NCBI RefSeq assembly: GCF_000719265.1
Contig: NZ_JOFL01000016.1
Location: forward strand, 1-64,000
Origin: Streptomyces roseoverticillatus
GTDB taxonomy: Bacteria; Actinomycetota; Actinomycetes; Streptomycetales; Streptomycetaceae
Direction: 5' to 3'
Length of the DNA stretch: 64,000 nucleotides
The position numbers and the translations under genes are program-made. The first letter of the stretch is position 1. Every line of letters starts with the position of its first letter. Positions 60,664 to 64,000 of this stretch are shown here, piece after piece. The notes beneath the pieces were generated by a model. It saw only the letters and a list, made by a program, of their open reading frames with translations. It did not search any database and was not told the DNA's origin.

Positions 60664-61467
60664 GTGCAAATTGAAATACTCGGTCCGGTGCGCGTCAGCG
60701 CTGCGGAGAGGAGCAGTGACATTCGGGCCAGCAAGGTCCGGTCCATGCTCGCGACCCTCGCCCTCCGGGCGGGGCGGGCGGTGTCGCACACGGAGCTCGT
60801 CGACGAGCTGTGGTGCGGTTCGCCCCTCGGCAATCCCCGCAACGCCCTGCAGGCGCAGGCGACCAGGGTGCGCAAGGTACTCGAGGCACACACTCCGATG
60901 CACCGCACGACCGTCCTGCGGTCCGTGCCGAACGGCTACCTGCTGGACGTGTCGGCGGAATGCGTCGACGCCAACAGATTTCTCGATCTCGCCTCCCGCG
61001 GCGGAGCCGCGCTGACCACCGACCCCGAGCGGGCGGCGAGGTTGCTGGAGACCGGTCTGCGGCTGTGGCGCGGCCCGGCACTGTTCGACGCCGGGGAGGG
61101 GCTGCGGTGCGCGAGCGCCGCGACCCTCTTCGAGGAGCGCCGGCTGACCGCGTGGGAAGACCTGGTGAGCGCCCGCCTGGTGCTCGGCAGCAACACCCAG
61201 GTGATCGCCGAACTGCAGCAGCTCGTCGCGCAGCACCCGCTGCACGAGCGGTTCTGCGAGCTGCTGATGCTCGCCCTGTACCGGTCGGGGCGGCAGAGCG
61301 AGGCTCTGGAGCGCTTCCGGCTCACCCGGAAGCGGCTGGACGAGCAGCTGGGCATCCAGCCGGGTGCCGGGCTGCAGCGCCGGCACGCCGAGATCCTGGC
61401 CCAGGACCCCGGGCTGGCCCAGCCGGGAGCGCTGGCGCCCGTCCGCCGGGTCACCACGGGCGTGTGA
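60664..61467 (+). CDS. SARP family pathway-specific activator
   Basis: A 267-residue Streptomyces antibiotic regulatory protein. The N-terminal OmpR-like winged helix has SHTELVDELWCGSPLGNPRNALQAQATRVRK as a landmark region (about 45-77) and SVPNGYLLDV. The bacterial transcriptional activation domain has LWRGPALFDAGEG, LTAWEDLVSARLVLG and HERFCELLMLALYRSGRQSEALERF. I chose the GTG after GGGGGAATTTC, though an upstream GTG exists. It precedes the polyketide synthase on the same strand and probably activates it. Confidence 0.9.
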   Translation: MQIEILGPVRVSAAERSSDIRASKVRSMLATLALRAGRAVSHTELVDELWCGSPLGNPRNALQAQATRVRKVLEAHTPMHRTTVLRSVPNGYLLDVSAECVDANRFLDLASRGGAALTTDPERAARLLETGLRLWRGPALFDAGEGLRCASAATLFEERRLTAWEDLVSARLVLGSNTQVIAELQQLVAQHPLHERFCELLMLALYRSGRQSEALERFRLTRKRLDEQLGIQPGAGLQRRHAEILAQDPGLAQPGALAPVRRVTTGV

Positions 61468-61484
61468 GTTCCGGTGCCCGGGGA

Positions 61485-61590
61485 TTCCGCCGGACCCTGA
61501 CCGCTGTGGTCCCCGCGGTTGCGGCGGGCACGTTCTTTCGCCGCAACGGCGGGACCCGCGAAGGCGCGGGCCGGCGGGGCCGCACCACAT
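61485..61590. repeat. dispersed palindromic element between SARP and PKS genes
   Basis: A forward unit at 61485-61538 (TTCCGCCGGACCCTGACC through GGTTGCGGCGGGCACG) is followed by a degenerate reverse copy at about 61531-61590 (TCGCCGCAACGGCGGG). Together they form an inverted pair. They would reduce read-through from the SARP gene into the synthase gene. Confidence 0.75.
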
Positions 61591-61645
61591 CCTTCGCCCG
61601 GCCACCGCTGCCGGGCGGGCCGAGAACACCTGGAGTCGTTCCGAC

Positions 61646-64000
61646 ATGCACTCCGAGTTCGACGCGCGCGGTGCCGCAGGCACCGCGCGCGCACACCATG
61701 ACGAACCCGTCGCGATCGTCGGCATCGCGGCGCTCTACCCGGGCGTACAGGGAGCCGACTCCTATTGGAGGCATCTGACCGAACCACTGCCACCGCCCGG
61801 GGCGGCGGCCCCGTCGCTCGCGGACATCGAGGTCGACGTCGCGCAGTTCGGCATTCCGCCCGCCCAGGCCGGCGCGCTGACGCGGATGCAGCTGCTGATG
61901 CTGGAGGCGGCCCGGGAGTGCCTGGAGGACGCCAAGGCCGGCGACCGGACGCTGCAGGCCGAGCGGACGGACGTGGTGGCCGGGGTCTGTGCGGGCCTCG
62001 ACCGGCAGTACGCCAACGCCCTGCGCGTCGAGGGCAGCCGGTACGCCCGCGAGCTGGAGCGGGCGCTGACCGCACCGGAGTTCGGCGGCTCGGCCCGTAC
62101 GGCCGCGCAGGCCGCCGACGAGCTGCGCACCGCCCTCGTACGGCGCCTCGGGGCGTCGCCGCACGACCGGGTCGGGGAGATGGCCAGCACCATCCCGGCC
62201 CGGATCGCGAGCGCCTTCAAGCTGCGGGGCCGCACCCTGGCCCTGGAGTCGGCCGACGCGACGTCGTTCCTCGCGCTCGCCCACGCCCTGGACAGCCTGC
62301 GCGGCGGCCTGTCGGAGGCCGTTCTGGTGGTCACGGGCCAGCGCGAGGAGGGCCCGTTCCTGCGGGCGGCGCTCGCGGCGAAGGGCCTCGTCGCCGACCG
62401 GACGCGGCCGTTCGCCGCGGACGGCTGCGGCTTCGCGCTCGGCGAGGGCGTGGGCGCGCTGCTGCTCAAGCGGCTGTCGTCCGCCGTCCGCGACGGGGAC
62501 CGCGTCTACGCGACCGTCCGCGGCTGTGCGGTGCGCCACGAGGGTCGCCCGGGCGTGTTCCGCTACTCCACGTCCGTGGAGCGGCGCGCCGGGACGGCCC
62601 GCGCCGCGCTGGACGCGTGCGGCGCGGCGCCGGCATCCGTCGGCTACGTGGAGTGCGGCGGCTACGGCGTGGCGCACGAGACGCGCGCCGAACTCGCCGC
62701 GCTGAAGGCGGTGTACGCAGGGGCCGGTGCCGGCTCCGTGGTGGTGGGCAGCGTGCGCGACCGGCTCGGGCACACCTTCGCCAACGCGGGCCTGGCGAGC
62801 GTCACCAAGGCGGCGCTGGCCCTGTACCACCGGCGCCTGCCGCCCGGGCTCGCGCCCGCGCCCGGCCCTCCGTTCCGTACGCTGCCGGAGCCGCGGAAGT
62901 GGCACCAGGAGGCGGGCGCCGGGCCGCGCCGGGCCACGGTCAGCGGTGCGTCGCTGACCGGCACGCTCTGCCACCTCGTCCTGGAGGAGCACGACCCGGA
63001 CACCGCCGCGGCGGCTGCGGAGCGTCCGCGGACCACACGTGTCTCGGTCGCCCCGGAGCCCATCGCCATCGTGGGCTACGGGGGCCGCTTCGGGGACGCG
63101 CCCGACGCCGACGCGTTCTGGGCCGCCATGCTCACCAGCGAGAGCCGCATCGGGCCACTGCCGGAGTCCCTCCTCGACCGCGAGCTCTACTACGAGCCGG
63201 GCAAGCTGAGCCTCACGCGCAGCTACACCGACCAGGGCTCGCCCCTGGAGGTGCCGGCGGCGCCCCCGGAGGGGCTGCGCATCCCGCCGCGCCGCTGGGC
63301 GGCCATGGACGCCGCGCAGCGCGTGGCCCTGTCCGTGGCCGGCGAGCTCATGGCGCGCCGCGGCCCGGCCGCCCCCGCGCTGCGCGGGCCGGGCCTGGTC
63401 GCGACGGGCACCAACCTGAGCCTGTCCCGGGAGCGGCGCGCGGCCGCGGGGCTGGCCCTGGGCGAGGTGGAGTCGGCCGTGGGCGGGCTCGCCGCGCTCG
63501 GCCGGCTGGACGCGACCGAGACGGCGACCCTGCTCGACCTGGTCCGCGAGCGGTACGCGGCGGGGCCGGCCCCGCGCGCGCCGGAGGACCTCGACGGCTG
63601 CCTGGCCGGCGGCGTCGCGGCCGTGATCGCGGGCGAGTACGGCCTGGACGCCGTGCCGCTGGGGATCGAGGCGGCGTGCGCGTCGTCGCTCGCCGCGCTG
63701 GACGTGGCGGTGGGCCGGCTGCGCTCCGGCAGCGTGGACTACGCGCTGGCGGGCGGCGTCGAACTGCCCTGTAACGCCCGGGACATGGTGCTGTGCTCGG
63801 CGCTGGGGCTGCTCTCGCACGGGCGGATCACCCCCTTCGACACCGCGGCGGACGGCTTCACGCCGGGCGACGGCTGCGCGCTGTTCCTGCTCAAGCGCTA
63901 CGCGGACGCCCGGCGCGACGGGGACGCGATCCACGGCCTGCTGTGCGGGATCGGCGCGTCGAACGACGCGAAGTCCCTGATCGCCCCCGACGCGGACGGC
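61646..64000 (+). CDS. type I polyketide synthase, N-terminal part: inactive KS followed by intact KS (runs off right edge)
   Basis: 785 codons are visible without a stop. Residues about 20-415 form a ketosynthase fold (EPVAIVGIAALYPGV, GCGFALGEGVGALLLKR, GHTFANAGLASVTK). The active-site cysteine position is Asp204 (LESADATSFLAL) and the first His is Gly338 (ECGGYG for EAHGTG), so it cannot condense. A second ketosynthase starts at about 471 (EPIAIVGYGGRFG) with an intact nucleophile Cys678 (EAACASSLAALDVA) and DGFTPGDGCALFLLKR. The first may act as a chain-length-factor-like or decarboxylating partner. TGGAG precedes the ATG. No related assembly line is known to me with this dead-then-live order. 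Confidence 0.88.
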   Translation, partial: MHSEFDARGAAGTARAHHDEPVAIVGIAALYPGVQGADSYWRHLTEPLPPPGAAAPSLADIEVDVAQFGIPPAQAGALTRMQLLMLEAARECLEDAKAGDRTLQAERTDVVAGVCAGLDRQYANALRVEGSRYARELERALTAPEFGGSARTAAQAADELRTALVRRLGASPHDRVGEMASTIPARIASAFKLRGRTLALESADATSFLALAHALDSLRGGLSEAVLVVTGQREEGPFLRAALAAKGLVADRTRPFAADGCGFALGEGVGALLLKRLSSAVRDGDRVYATVRGCAVRHEGRPGVFRYSTSVERRAGTARAALDACGAAPASVGYVECGGYGVAHETRAELAALKAVYAGAGAGSVVVGSVRDRLGHTFANAGLASVTKAALALYHRRLPPGLAPAPGPPFRTLPEPRKWHQEAGAGPRRATVSGASLTGTLCHLVLEEHDPDTAAAAAERPRTTRVSVAPEPIAIVGYGGRFGDAPDADAFWAAMLTSESRIGPLPESLLDRELYYEPGKLSLTRSYTDQGSPLEVPAAPPEGLRIPPRRWAAMDAAQRVALSVAGELMARRGPAAPALRGPGLVATGTNLSLSRERRAAAGLALGEVESAVGGLAALGRLDATETATLLDLVRERYAAGPAPRAPEDLDGCLAGGVAAVIAGEYGLDAVPLGIEAACASSLAALDVAVGRLRSGSVDYALAGGVELPCNARDMVLCSALGLLSHGRITPFDTAADGFTPGDGCALFLLKRYADARRDGDAIHGLLCGIGASNDAKSLIAPDADG

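Overview
The window is a GC-rich chromosomal segment of a streptomycete. The evidence is third-position GC bias throughout, frequent GTG/TTG starts, an SsgA-like sporulation protein, a SARP regulator, hopanoid genes, and several promoters whose -10 box lies 6-9 nt from the start codon (probable leaderless mRNAs). The gene order (hopanoid genes, a ZitB-type CDF exporter, idi, an SCO6745-type gene, fadB, ssgD) resembles, from memory, the SCO6722-SCO6771 interval of S. coelicolor. I could not check that by search.

Region 1 (1-8722, minus): a tightly overlapping hopanoid operon transcribed hpnC-hpnD-hpnE-prenyl synthase-shc-hpnG-hpnH, followed by a 5'-truncated ispG. HpnCDE make squalene from farnesyl diphosphate, SHC cyclises it, HpnH adds adenosyl and HpnG removes adenine. 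The ispG piece running off the left edge lacks its first ~67 residues. Region 2 (9164-17703): a minus-strand operon for a probable cell-envelope phospho-alditol product. It encodes two CDP-alcohol phosphotransferases, a nucleotidyltransferase, a glycerol-1-phosphate-dehydrogenase-like enzyme, a GT2 glycosyltransferase and a TagGH/Wzm-Wzt-type ABC exporter, with a divergent galE-like epimerase. Region 3 (17880-26345): a zinc exporter with an upstream Zur-box-like palindrome, idi, an RsbW-like ATPase, an enoyl-CoA-hydratase-fold protein, two DJ-1/PfpI proteins, an SCO6745-like protein and tex.

Region 4 (26820-34168, minus): an epsilon-poly-lysine-synthetase-type enzyme (adenylation, carrier, then a membrane-embedded multi-domain C-terminus). 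Its stop overlaps the start of an exported M1 peptidase, the organisation known from epsilon-polylysine producers. My reading of the adenylation-pocket code is lysine-like. An ABC-F ATPase lies upstream. Region 5 (34307-40036): a small zinc-ribbon protein, a methyltransferase, a secreted S15 peptidase, a second secreted M1 peptidase and a MerR regulator. Region 6 (40235-46018, minus): a beta-oxidation operon (CoA-transferase, acyl-CoA dehydrogenase, thiolase, FadB). Region 7 (46157-55821): housekeeping and accessory genes including MmcQ/YjbR, a DapA-like aldolase, endonuclease V, YciI, a beta-propeller lipoprotein-like protein, an orphan histidine kinase without the usual phospho-acceptor His, SsgD, a GT-C membrane transferase, pyrophosphatase and an EamA transporter. 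Region 8 (56091-64000, plus): MMPL exporter plus two-component pair, then a SARP regulator and the 5' part of a polyketide synthase that opens with a catalytically dead KS followed by an intact KS.

Across regions 2-8 the intergenic gaps carry at least fourteen copies of one ~50-55 bp palindromic element. Its ends are a CACCGCCGG motif and a GTTGCGGCGGA motif, and it is often arranged in inverted pairs. I regard this element family, the truncated ispG, the polylysine-type locus and the dead-KS/KS synthase as the observations most worth following.
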